64,000 nt of DNA from CAWIVJ01 sp963839525. Its GTDB lineage: Bacteria; Cyanobacteriota; Vampirovibrionia; Gastranaerophilales; Gastranaerophilaceae. This document shows positions 41,469-49,546 of the stretch, piece after piece. The first letter of the stretch is position 1; each line of letters starts with the position of its first letter. The position numbers and the translations under genes were made by a program. The DNA lies in the NCBI GenBank assembly GCA_963839525.1, contig CAWIVJ010000005.1, positions 62,001-126,000 on the forward strand, read 5' to 3'. The notes beneath the pieces were generated by a model. That model was not told the origin of the DNA. It searched no databases and worked only from the letters and a program-made list of their open reading frames with translations.

Positions 41469-43505
41469 TTACCACTTAATTCCATTATATATTCGCAAAT
41501 AATTCCAATAGCTTCTGTAAACTTTATTAAGATAATTTTGTGTCTCAGGATAAGGAATTTGCTCTATGAAATCATCTATATCAGTATAATTTAAGTTCGT
41601 TTTCCATCTGGATACGGACCCTAAGCCTCCATTATAAGCTAAGACTGCCAAAATATCTTTATCAGACAATGTCTTTTTAAGAATCGAATAATAAATATTC
41701 CCTAGCTTTATATTTATATCGGGCTCAAAAAGCATTCTTGAATTAGGAAGCTCCATACCTGCCCTTTCTGCAACTTCTCTTGCTGTCGCAGGCATTAGCT
41801 GCATTAAGCCTCTTGCGCCTGCAGCACTTTTAGCTTCAGGATTAAAGTAACTTTCTTCTCTTAATATTGAAAGAATCAAGACAGAATCGTTATTCCAACG
41901 GCGTGCGTATTCTTTAATTTTATCATAATAATGAATCGGATAAACCAGTCTCCACCTCAAATCAAATCTATCCGGTTTTGGCTCTAATTCTTCCATTGCC
42001 ATTCTAGCTATTCTTGCAGAATTTGAAAAATCTCCCTGCTGGTGATAAAGCCAGCTTTGGATAAATCTGTCATCTTTATAAAGTTGGCTTATAAGACCAT
42101 AATCTTTTACTTTTATTAATTCAGCTATAAGTTTATAATTAGAATTTTTATAAGGAAATTCAACTGGTTTTTGTTTTAATTTAATCGAATTAAAATGCTT
42201 AAATCTGTTCAAATTTAAAAACGCATGATAAGCATAATAATCATCAGGATATTTACGGATTAATCTTCGATAATACATCCTTGCATCTTTATAATTTTTT
42301 GTTCGTTCCGAGACTTTTGCCAGCCAAAAAGTAACCTTTGGTGCTGATTTTGAATCAGCAAATTTAGCCAAATGAATTCTTCCAAGTTTTTCAGCTATAA
42401 AATATTTTTGAGTTTTAACTTTATCATAAAAGATATTGGAAAGTGATTCTGCTGCAAATTGTCCTTCCGGATATTTGTAAAATAAAGTATTAAAACAAGC
42501 TGTTTGCTGACTAACAGGTAAATTATTACAATTCTTATAAAGCAAGTAATCATGTCCTCTGGAATTTTCTGAAATACTTGCAAGATAGGATATAGCAGCT
42601 TTTGGCGAATTACTGACCTTTAAATATAAGTCAATAGCCTTATAAATATTTTGATTTTCAATCTTATCATCAATATCTTCATTTATTAGAACTTCATCTG
42701 AACCTTTACCTTTTAAGCCTTGTTCTGTATAGTATCTTACATTTGCATAATTACCCATTGCATAAGCATTTTTAACAAAATAAGGCCAAGATACACTTAT
42801 ATTAGTGTTTTTCAAATATTTCTGGGAATTTTTATAATTTTGATTTTCTTGATAAACTTTAGCAATCAGTAAATTATCTTCACGATTTAATTTTGTGTCT
42901 AAAGAAATCCACTTCTGCAAGCAGTTCATAGCAAATTTTCCTGTTGGTGCTGCCTTTAGATATGCTTTTAAATATTGTACTATCCTATTTTCAATCTTAA
43001 GTTTTTTTCTTTCATTTTTTATATTTTCAAGATCTTCAATTTCTATAGAAGCCAGAAAATATTCAGAGGCAATTGCATAATCAGTGTTAGGATATTTATT
43101 TAAAATTTCTTTAAATTCTTTTTTGGCTCTTCTAAAATTCTTATCTTCATAAGATTGTTGTGCTTTAAGGTACTTTACTCTTGTGATAAAAATAGAGCTT
43201 GGATAATATCTTATTATTTCTTTATATCTTCTCATCTCTAATTTTACATCTCTTAATTTATTTGCACAAAGTGCTTGCCTATAAACAGCAGCGGGTTTTA
43301 ATCTTGAAAATCTTGAAACTCTTCCGAATAAATCATAAGAATCATAAAAATTATCCTCTTCATATTGTCTTAACGCTTCAGCATATATTTTATAATTCTG
43401 AGGTCCGGAAATTAACCTTGAAACATTTACCCCAAAAGAAATCAAAAACAACACAGCTATTATTATTAAGAGTATTTTTTGCTTTAAAATCATACTTTTT
43501 ACCAT
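41469..43505 (-). CDS. Soluble-type lytic transglycosylase (Slt family) with helical repeats
   Basis: 678 residues. An N-terminal membrane anchor (LLIIIAVLFLISFGVNV), long TPR-like helical repeats from about 35 to 500, and a C-terminal GH23 catalytic domain: SILREESYFNPEAKSAAGARGLMQLMP with the catalytic Glu, and NIKLGNIYYSILKK and VLAYNGGLGSVSRW. Cleaves peptidoglycan in the periplasm; next to fliP, it may open the wall for the flagellar rod, though general wall turnover is as likely. A TATAAT at 43523-43518 only 12 bases before the ATG suggests a very short leader. Confidence 0.9.
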   Translation of the reverse strand: MVKSMILKQKILLIIIAVLFLISFGVNVSRLISGPQNYKIYAEALRQYEEDNFYDSYDLFGRVSRFSRLKPAAVYRQALCANKLRDVKLEMRRYKEIIRYYPSSIFITRVKYLKAQQSYEDKNFRRAKKEFKEILNKYPNTDYAIASEYFLASIEIEDLENIKNERKKLKIENRIVQYLKAYLKAAPTGKFAMNCLQKWISLDTKLNREDNLLIAKVYQENQNYKNSQKYLKNTNISVSWPYFVKNAYAMGNYANVRYYTEQGLKGKGSDEVLINEDIDDKIENQNIYKAIDLYLKVSNSPKAAISYLASISENSRGHDYLLYKNCNNLPVSQQTACFNTLFYKYPEGQFAAESLSNIFYDKVKTQKYFIAEKLGRIHLAKFADSKSAPKVTFWLAKVSERTKNYKDARMYYRRLIRKYPDDYYAYHAFLNLNRFKHFNSIKLKQKPVEFPYKNSNYKLIAELIKVKDYGLISQLYKDDRFIQSWLYHQQGDFSNSARIARMAMEELEPKPDRFDLRWRLVYPIHYYDKIKEYARRWNNDSVLILSILREESYFNPEAKSAAGARGLMQLMPATAREVAERAGMELPNSRMLFEPDINIKLGNIYYSILKKTLSDKDILAVLAYNGGLGSVSRWKTNLNYTDIDDFIEQIPYPETQNYLNKVYRSYWNYLRIYNGIKW

Positions 43506-43517
43506 AAATCAAATTTT

Positions 43518-43523
43518 ATTATA
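43518..43523 (-). promoter_or_regulatory. -10 box TATAAT close to the transglycosylase start
   Basis: TATAAT with 12 bases to the ATG at 43505 and no Shine-Dalgarno between, so the leader would be about five bases. Confidence 0.4.
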
Positions 43524-43592
43524 GCAAAAAATACTCTAATGACAAACAATTAGTCCAAAGTTTTTTTAAGAAAAATAAAGTAAATTAACAGC

Positions 43593-43742
43593 ATGAAAGA
43601 AAAAGTTATCAGAAATGTCCCAAGAAAAGGCAATGAAAGGTATAAATATTTTTCAGTGCCTTTTCTGGATATTTATTATCAAAACCAAAAAATTCTTATA
43701 AAAAATTACATTATAGACCCTGATTTAAAAACTATAAGATAA
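43593..43742 (+). CDS. Possible small basic protein, 49 aa
   Basis: Open frame from ATG 43593: MKEKVIRNVPRKGNERYKYF through DPDLKTIR, ending in TAA at 43740-43742. Lysine/Arg-rich with aromatic residues and codon use like neighbours, but without a clear ribosome-binding site. It is the only candidate gene in the 357-base gap between the transglycosylase and motA. The rest of the gap is AT-rich and carries the motA leader. Confidence 0.4.
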   Translation: MKEKVIRNVPRKGNERYKYFSVPFLDIYYQNQKILIKNYIIDPDLKTIR

Positions 43743-43862
43743 ATAACAAACTTTGCAAAAAAGATTCTTAAAATTAATAAATTTCATATTCATGGAGTAT
43801 GTTTAATAAAGCTTAGTATGAAATAATAGTTAATTAAATATAGGGATTTTGGGAGGGGAAAA

Positions 43863-44618
43863 GTGAATTTAACCGCAATTTTTGCACTGTTAACAGGGTT
43901 AATAATGGTTTTATCCACGCAAATTTTTGAAGGCGGTTCTATTTTTCTTTTAATCCAACCCACAGCTTTTCTGGTAGTTATCGGCGGAACCTTTTGTGCA
44001 GCACTTTTAAATTTTAACTATGCGACTCTTAAAAATTCTTTAAAAAAAGCAAAGGAAATCTTTTATAAAGAAGAAAATAAGACCATGAATACCGTTAACG
44101 ATATAATTCATCTTTCTCATTATGCAAGAAAAAACGGTCTTTTTGCTCTGCAGAATGTTTTAAGCAGTGTTCAAGATAATTTTCTCTCCAGAGGCTTACA
44201 ATTGGCAATAGATTTAAACAATCCGCAGCTTTTATATGATGTGCTTTCCGCTGAAATTTCTTATCAGGAAGAAGAAGATTTAATAAGTTCAAGAGTTTTT
44301 GAAGCTCTTGGAGGCTATGCTCCGACTTTTGGAATTATAGGTGCAGTTTTAGGATTAATTCAAGTCATGCACAATATGCAAGATTTCAAAATTTTAGGCT
44401 CTGGAATTGCAACAGCTTTTATTGCCACTTTGTATGGTGTAGGCTTTGCTAATTTAATTCTATTGCCAATCGCCGGAAATCTGAAACAAAAAACAAGAGA
44501 AAAAATTCTTCTCAAAGAAGTTACTCTCCAAGGAATTTTGTCAATATTAATGCAAGAAAATCCTGCAATAATTGAAGAAAAACTGGTATCGTACTTAAAA
44601 TTTCACCACAAAAGGTAA
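43863..44618 (+). CDS. motA: Flagellar motor stator protein MotA
   Basis: 251 residues, four membrane helices, forming the pentamer around MotB. QPTAFLVVIGGTFCAALLNF and the third/fourth-helix region GGYAPTFGIIGAVLGLIQVMHNM, with the conserved Pro and the GSGIATAFIATLYGVGFANL block, mark the family. GTG start with GGGAGGGG upstream. First gene of motA-motB-fliL-fliM-fliN. Confidence 0.94.
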   Translation: MNLTAIFALLTGLIMVLSTQIFEGGSIFLLIQPTAFLVVIGGTFCAALLNFNYATLKNSLKKAKEIFYKEENKTMNTVNDIIHLSHYARKNGLFALQNVLSSVQDNFLSRGLQLAIDLNNPQLLYDVLSAEISYQEEEDLISSRVFEALGGYAPTFGIIGAVLGLIQVMHNMQDFKILGSGIATAFIATLYGVGFANLILLPIAGNLKQKTREKILLKEVTLQGILSILMQENPAIIEEKLVSYLKFHHKR

Positions 44619-44621
44619 AAA

Positions 44622-45251
44622 ATGCGAAATAATTATTACACAAATTCAAAAGATTATATAAATCGATGGGTAGTTTCTTACGCGGATTTTGTTACAATGT
44701 TGTTGGCACTATTTATGGTCATGTGTGCCGTTTTACGTCTGGACAATCAAAAACTAAATGAGTTGAATATTAAACTACAAAAAACTTTTACAACTAGCAA
44801 AGTTCAAAATGTTACAAATATTGAAAAAATATTAAGAGAGAATGTTTCTCAATCCGAAACAGTAAAATTTATAAAAAGTGAAAAAGGATTAACTATAAGA
44901 TTGAATAATAATATATTATTTGACGAGGGTTCTGCAACAATAAAACCTGATGCTGAAAAAATACTAAATGAAATTATAAAAGTATTAACAAAAATAGATA
45001 ATCCTGTTATAATAGAAGGGCATACAGATTCAACACCTATAAATAACGCAAAATATCCCTCGAATTGGGAACTGTCTACCGAAAGAGCAACTAATATAAT
45101 TTCTTATATTATAAAAAAAGGGGAAGTGCCCCCAAAAAGATTAAGTGCCGTAGGATACGGAGAATATATGCCCGTTTCGGATAATACAACAATTAGTGGT
45201 AGAATATTAAATAGAAGAGTTGATATAATATTATTAGAAAAGTATAAATAA
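44622..45251 (+). CDS. motB: Flagellar motor stator protein MotB
   Basis: 209 residues: short cytosolic N terminus, one membrane helix WVVSYADFVTMLLALFMVMCA with the ion-carrying aspartate, and a C-terminal OmpA-like peptidoglycan-binding domain (EGHTDSTPINNAKYPSNWELSTERATNIISYI). Begins three bases after motA. Shorter linker than in E. coli. Confidence 0.94.
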   Translation: MRNNYYTNSKDYINRWVVSYADFVTMLLALFMVMCAVLRLDNQKLNELNIKLQKTFTTSKVQNVTNIEKILRENVSQSETVKFIKSEKGLTIRLNNNILFDEGSATIKPDAEKILNEIIKVLTKIDNPVIIEGHTDSTPINNAKYPSNWELSTERATNIISYIIKKGEVPPKRLSAVGYGEYMPVSDNTTISGRILNRRVDIILLEKYK

Positions 45252-45272
45252 GAATAAAACTGGAGAGAAAAA

Positions 45273-45902
45273 ATGGCAAAACCTGAGCAACCTAAAGACA
45301 TTAAACCTAAAACAGAAGGGGAATCGGAACCAAAAGTCAAAAAACCGATAGATGAAAATATGAAAGTAATCGTAATAAATCTTATAACAACGATTTTAAT
45401 TTGCGTGCTTTTTTTAAGCGTTACTTACGTTCTAATGTCAAGCTTATTGGATTCAAAACTTTCTAAAATCAGTACGGCAGGTGCTGAAGGTGAAATGATT
45501 GATGAAGAAGAAGGTGAAGAACTCCAAAAAGGATTCATATTAGATTTGGGTGATTTTATTTTGAATTTAAGTGATGTTTCTCCAAGAAAATATTTGAAAG
45601 TTAATGTTGCACTTGAAGTATCTAGTAAACCGGAAGATACTGCAGCAGAATCCTCCGCCGGAGGACATGGGCATGGAGAAAGTGCACCTGCTGTAAGCCC
45701 ATTAGAAACAGAAATGGCTCAATTTAAACCGGCTATAAGAGATGCTGTTATCACTACCTTATCAAGCAAAACAGCTGCTGAACTTTCTACGGTAGCAGGA
45801 AAAGAATTAGCTAAAGAACAAATATTGGAAGCCGTTAATGGTATTTTTGCAGGAGAAAGAGATGTTCTTAGGGTTAGTTTTGGTCAATTTATAATCCAAT
45901 AA
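45273..45902 (+). CDS. fliL: Flagellar basal-body-associated protein FliL
   Basis: 209 residues: cytosolic acidic/lysine-rich N terminus, one membrane helix (VIVINLITTILICVLFLSVTYVL), and a periplasmic FliL domain (GDFILNLSDVSPRKYLKVNVALEV, then FKPAIRDAVITTLSSKTAAEL). A low-complexity insertion with GGHGHGES interrupts the domain near residue 130. FliL forms a ring around the stator. Gene order confirms the call. Confidence 0.88.
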   Translation: MAKPEQPKDIKPKTEGESEPKVKKPIDENMKVIVINLITTILICVLFLSVTYVLMSSLLDSKLSKISTAGAEGEMIDEEEGEELQKGFILDLGDFILNLSDVSPRKYLKVNVALEVSSKPEDTAAESSAGGHGHGESAPAVSPLETEMAQFKPAIRDAVITTLSSKTAAELSTVAGKELAKEQILEAVNGIFAGERDVLRVSFGQFIIQ

Positions 45903-45911
45903 TGAGGAAAA

Positions 45912-46943
45912 ATGGCGGAATCACAAACAGATGAAGAATTAAATATGGAAGTAGAATCATCGTCCAATGTAGCTACATCAAACGGTGATATTTATAATCC
46001 TTATTCTGAAGATAATACTGAAGACGATTACAAAAAGGGTTATAAATTATACAATTTTAGACGTCCTGATAAATTTTCTAAAGATCATTTAAGAGCATTA
46101 CAAGATGTTCACAGAGAATTTTCAAGGCAAATTTCCCTTGTTTTGACGGCTTATTTGAGAATGCATATTGAAATTGACGTTGTTTCTACCGATCAGCTGA
46201 CTTATGATGAATTTATGCGCTCAATGCCTTCTCCGATTACCATAGGAATATTTGAGCTTAATCCTTTACCTGGGCAAATTCTCTTAGGAGTAAGCTTTGA
46301 GGTTCTATCTTGTATTGTAGACAGAATGCTCGGAGGAATCGGTTTAAGTGAAAATAGACAACGGGAATTAACAGACATTGAAGAAGCTCTTGCTAAGAAA
46401 GTTATAGAAAGAACCGTTAAAACTCTGGAAAGCACCTGGAGTACTATTATTCCGGTTCAGGCTGAAGTTGTTGGGCTGGATAACAGTTACCAAATGATAC
46501 AAGTGGCAACTTCAGGAGAAATAGTTGCTCTAATAACTTTTGAAGTACAAATTGCAGGAAAATATTTTGGGCTTATCAGCTTATGTTTTCCTTACCCTGT
46601 TTTGGAAAATGTTCTTGGAAATATAAGTACGCAACATATTTTCCAAACCAAGGGTATTGTAGCTACAACCGAAGAACGCCAAAAAATGATTCAAAAATTG
46701 AATACTTCTAAAGTCGATTTAAGCGTTTTATTCGGCTCTTGTGATATTACACTTTCTGATTTTTTAGATATAAAAGAAGGTGATATCTTAAGGTTAGGAA
46801 ACAAAACCAGTGAGGATTTAGTCGTAAAAATAAACAATGAAAAAAAATTTTTTGCAAGACCGGGTACATTAAAGAATAATGTCTGTGTTAAAATAACTGA
46901 CAGATACAATGCTACGGTTGATTCATTGAGAGGATATGTTTAA
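45912..46943 (+). CDS. fliM: Flagellar motor switch protein FliM
   Basis: 343 residues: acidic N terminus of about 45, the CheC-like middle domain (LQDVHREFSRQISLVLTAYL, SMPSPITIGIFELNPLPGQILL, GGIGLSENRQRELTDIEEAL), and a C-terminal SpoA domain. The usual N-terminal CheY-binding motif (LSQxEIDALL-like) is not seen; the first 40 residues are acidic and Asn/Ser-rich. Direct coupling to chemotaxis may thus differ. Starts nine bases after fliL. Confidence 0.92.
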   Translation: MAESQTDEELNMEVESSSNVATSNGDIYNPYSEDNTEDDYKKGYKLYNFRRPDKFSKDHLRALQDVHREFSRQISLVLTAYLRMHIEIDVVSTDQLTYDEFMRSMPSPITIGIFELNPLPGQILLGVSFEVLSCIVDRMLGGIGLSENRQRELTDIEEALAKKVIERTVKTLESTWSTIIPVQAEVVGLDNSYQMIQVATSGEIVALITFEVQIAGKYFGLISLCFPYPVLENVLGNISTQHIFQTKGIVATTEERQKMIQKLNTSKVDLSVLFGSCDITLSDFLDIKEGDILRLGNKTSEDLVVKINNEKKFFARPGTLKNNVCVKITDRYNATVDSLRGYV

Positions 46944-46969
46944 AATTAATCATGGAAGGGGTTTTTTAA

Positions 46970-47530
46970 ATGCCAAAAAAGGAAGAAAAAGTAAAAGAAG
47001 AAGAAATTCAAGATATAAAAGAGCCTTCTCAAGAAATTGCAATTGAAGAAAAGGAAGTTTCTGCTGTTGAAGAAGAAGTTGCGGCTGTTAGTGAGGAAAG
47101 TAGTGCAAGCAAAGTTTCTGCTGAGGAAGAAGAAATTGCAGAAGAACAAACAGAAGCTAATCCTGGAGATTCTCCGGATCAAGAATTCGATCCTAACCAA
47201 CCTGTTACAGTACAGCCTGTAAAATTTACATCGTTTGAAGATATATCTAATACACAGGGTGAAATTAATAAAAATCTTGATATTTTAATGGATATAAAGC
47301 TTCAATTAACAGTAGAACTGGGCAGAGCGGAACTTCCTATAAGAAAAGTTTTAGAACTTACCCGCGGTTCAATTATTGAGCTTGAAAAAGTTGCAGGCGA
47401 GCCGGTTGAACTTTATGCCAACGGAAAATTGGTGGCTCATGGGGAAGTTGTTGTAATTGAAGACAATTTCGGATTAAGAATAACAAGCATTACGGATCCA
47501 GAAGATAGACTAAAAGGCATTGGCGGGTAA
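46970..47530 (+). CDS. fliN: Flagellar motor switch protein FliN
   Basis: 186 residues: a Glu-rich N-terminal extension of about 90 residues (long runs of E, K, A and S), then the SpoA domain: VELGRAELPIRKVLELTRGSIIEL and EPVELYANGKLVAHGEVVVIEDNFGLRIT. The conserved C-terminal part is complete. The extension is longer than in typical FliN and may substitute for contacts or bind FliH. Confidence 0.92.
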   Translation: MPKKEEKVKEEEIQDIKEPSQEIAIEEKEVSAVEEEVAAVSEESSASKVSAEEEEIAEEQTEANPGDSPDQEFDPNQPVTVQPVKFTSFEDISNTQGEINKNLDILMDIKLQLTVELGRAELPIRKVLELTRGSIIELEKVAGEPVELYANGKLVAHGEVVVIEDNFGLRITSITDPEDRLKGIGG

Positions 47531-47547
47531 TTTAATTCTTGAATATA

Positions 47548-47580
47548 TCATTGCGGGGCTTGAGCCGGAGCAATCCAAAT
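47548..47580. repeat. Partial copy of the CATTGCGAGG-type repeat
   Basis: ATCATTGCGGGGC, then GAGCAATCCAAAT corresponds to the left part of the element at 27348-27437. Flanked by an inverted repeat AATTCTTG (47533-47540 area) and CAAGAATT, which may act as a terminator between fliN and rlmH. Confidence 0.6.
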
Positions 47581-47631
47581 AAAATAGATATTTATTATTT
47601 TTGATTACCACTTTGTTAGCCAAGAATTATA

Positions 47632-48102
47632 TCACTTATGGTATGTTTCGCCCTTTTGAATTTTAAATGCACGATAAATTTGCTCAACTAACAAAAGCCT
47701 TGCAAATTGATGTAAAAAAGTCATTTTTGAAAGACTTAGTTTTAAATTTGTTCTTTTGGAAACAGTTTTTGAAATACCATGTGATGAACCTATTACAAAA
47801 ATAATTTCTCTATACCCCTGATTTGATATTTCTTCAAGTTTACGGGCGAATTTTTCTGACGAAAAATTCGCCCCGTCTATCTCAAGAGTTATAACATAAT
47901 TCTCAGGCTTAATTTTTGCTAAAATCTTTTCACCCTCTTTTTCAAGAATTTTTTGAACTAAACTATCATCTTTAATTTCAATAGGGCTAATCTCAATAAT
48001 TTCAACACTTGCATACGGGGTAAGCCGTTTTAAAAATTCATCAATCCCGTCTTTTAAAAATTTTTCCTTAATTTTTCCTAAAGCAATGATTTTAATTTTC
48101 AT
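47632..48102 (-). CDS. rlmH: 23S rRNA pseudouridine-1915 N3-methyltransferase
   Basis: SPOUT-class methyltransferase of 156 residues acting on the 70S ribosome. The knot motifs are IIFVIGSSHGIS and LSLSKMTFLHQFARLLLVEQIYRAFKIQKGETYHK at the C terminus; the YHK end is the family hallmark. Starts inside the end of mscS (ten-base overlap). Confidence 0.95.
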   Translation of the reverse strand: MKIKIIALGKIKEKFLKDGIDEFLKRLTPYASVEIIEISPIEIKDDSLVQKILEKEGEKILAKIKPENYVITLEIDGANFSSEKFARKLEEISNQGYREIIFVIGSSHGISKTVSKRTNLKLSLSKMTFLHQFARLLLVEQIYRAFKIQKGETYHK

Positions 48103-48631
48103 GATTTTGCTTTTGACTTACATTTTTAACTACACCATTTGCAATTATATTATTGGGAATAATCAAAAGCTCACCGTCAGAAGTTCTTATTTTCGTAGAA
48201 TGAAGATTTATATCTTCTACAGTTCCTTCAACAGCTTTATCCTTTATCGTTTGATTAATTATAATATGGTCTCCGATTTTATAAGCTTTATCTGCTAAAA
48301 GAGAAAATGAACCAAAAATATTTGCAATTGTTGATTGAGCACCAAAACCCAGAGCCAAGGCGACAACTCCAAATCCTACAATAAGAGAAGTTAATAAATA
48401 ACCATGATTTTGCAGTATCGTAAAAATTGCAATAAATACAATAGTAACTTTAAGTAATTTGTCAATCAAAGGCATAAATCTTAAAATAGTTTCATCTTCC
48501 TGATTTGAAACAATCTTATTCTTGAATTTCTTGTTAAAAATATCAATAAATTTAAAGGATATGAAAACAATCGCAATAATCAAGATAAATTCAATTATCA
48601 CCTCACTAAAATCAGATATCATAACGCTCAC
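48092..48631 (-). CDS. Small MscS-type mechanosensitive channel
   Basis: 179 residues. Two to three membrane helices; the pore helix region VGFGVVALALGFGAQSTIANIFGSFSLLAD and the beta domain KIGDHIIINQTIKDKAVEGTVEDINLHSTKIRTSDGELLIIPNNII are conserved. The C-terminal alpha/beta vestibule domain found in E. coli MscS is missing; the protein ends shortly after the beta domain. It could be a natural short form or a truncated gene whose end was replaced by the rlmH overlap. Confidence 0.85.
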   Translation of the reverse strand: MSVMISDFSEVIIEFILIIAIVFISFKFIDIFNKKFKNKIVSNQEDETILRFMPLIDKLLKVTIVFIAIFTILQNHGYLLTSLIVGFGVVALALGFGAQSTIANIFGSFSLLADKAYKIGDHIIINQTIKDKAVEGTVEDINLHSTKIRTSDGELLIIPNNIIANGVVKNVSQKQNHEN

Positions 48632-48650
48632 TCCATTTTAAGATAAAAAA

Positions 48651-48723
48651 AGCGGAAGACGAGACTCGAACTCGCGACATTCTGCTTGGAAGGCAGATGC
48701 TCTACCAACTGAGCTACTTCCGC
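48651..48723 (-). tRNA. tRNA-Gly (UCC)
   Basis: Minus-strand cloverleaf: acceptor GCGGAAG / CTTCCGC, D-arm GCTCAGTTGGTAGAGC, anticodon stem-loop CTGCCTTCCAAGCAG with anticodon TCC, T-arm GCGAGTTCGAGTCTCGT. Discriminator T, CCA not encoded, T-run follows directly. The 5' end and flank are repeated twice upstream in a tandem array. Confidence 0.96.
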
Positions 48724-48724
48724 A

Positions 48725-48926
48725 TGATACAAACTTATTTACTTTTCAAAGAACGGCTCAGTTAGTAGAGCTTTAATTTAACTCCGCAGGCTTGTTGCCT
48801 GCTGGGCAACTGAGCTACTTCCGCATGATACAAACTTATTTACTTTTCAAAGAACGGCTCAGTTAGTAGAGCTTTAATTTAACTCCGCAGGCTTGTTGCC
48901 TGCTGGGCAACTGAGCTACTTCCACA
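48725..48926 (-). repeat. Tandem 101-bp repeat carrying the tRNA-Gly 5' end
   Basis: Two units (48826-48926 and 48725-48825 on the minus strand) identical but for one base. Each begins with the first 18 bases of tRNA-Gly plus the base before it, continues with a GC-rich hairpin (CAGGCAACAAGCCTG), then GCTCTACTAACTGAGC, which is complementary to the tRNA D-arm with one G-U, and a spacer TTCTTTGAAAAGTAAATAAG that leads to the next unit and finally to the intact tRNA. A 101-bp period could also arise in short-read assembly. Confidence 0.88.
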
Positions 48927-48960
48927 TATAAGATAAGTAAATATTAGTATAAACAAAAAT

Positions 48961-49546
48961 TTTTTTCAATAGAAAAAGTAAAAACAAATTTATTCTTTTC
49001 CTCTCCTTTTCTTTCTTATCCTCTTTTTTTTTATTAATTTTATAATACTTTAGGCTTAATACTTATTATCTATTATGCTTATATAAGGTAGTTCTAAAGA
49101 GTGGTGAAAAGACATGAAAAAAAGTTTATTATATAATTGTAAGTTGGTTGCATCCAAACACTTTTTCGGGGTTGCGACAAGATTTTTTCTTAATGCGGGT
49201 TTGGTTTAAATTGTAACTGGCTTACGCTTTTAAGATAATATTCATATTGGATTGAGTTCCTTCTCATTATAGGTGGGAAGGGATTTTTTTTATATTTTCC
49301 TAACTTTTCTTTTCTTCCGTAGGTTATATTTCCATTCCGCCAAAATATTAATAGTGTCAAGATAGCAATCCTGACATGCTTCTTTTTTGCATCGCAATAA
49401 AGAGAAAGAAATATAATAAAGAATATAATCAATTACAAAAGTGTTAACATAACTTAACACTTTTTCGTGTTTTTGTAAATTTTCTCCAACAAGTTTTCTT
49501 TATATAAATATAAGGTTATGGTTATTTAATTTATGGGGCAGGTTAA
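48961..49546. other. 586-base stretch without a convincing gene
   Basis: AT-rich. A possible 31-residue frame begins at 49114 (MKKSLLYNCKLVASKHFF) but has no firm support. A small open frame on the other strand (49190-49432) has poor codon use. A hairpin AAAAGTGTTAA (49437-49447) / TTAACACTTTT (49454-49464) could terminate in either direction. The end of the stretch is the leader of the 466-residue gene. Confidence 0.5.
49437..49468. terminator. Possible bidirectional terminator hairpin
   Basis: 11-bp stem AAAAGTGTTAA / TTAACACTTTT with loop CATAAC and T/A tracts at both sides. Confidence 0.6.

Noticed and set aside
46946..47200. 84-residue minus-strand frame inside fliN
   Set aside because: Phe/Leu/Arg-rich mirror of the Glu-rich FliN extension, no start signal.
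48725..48926. CRISPR array
   Set aside because: Only two units of 101 bp with no spacer variation; the repeat contains tRNA sequence, and no cas genes are present in the window.
49190..49432. 80-residue minus-strand open frame
   Set aside because: Biased composition, no ribosome-binding site, no recognisable pattern, and no conserved neighbours.
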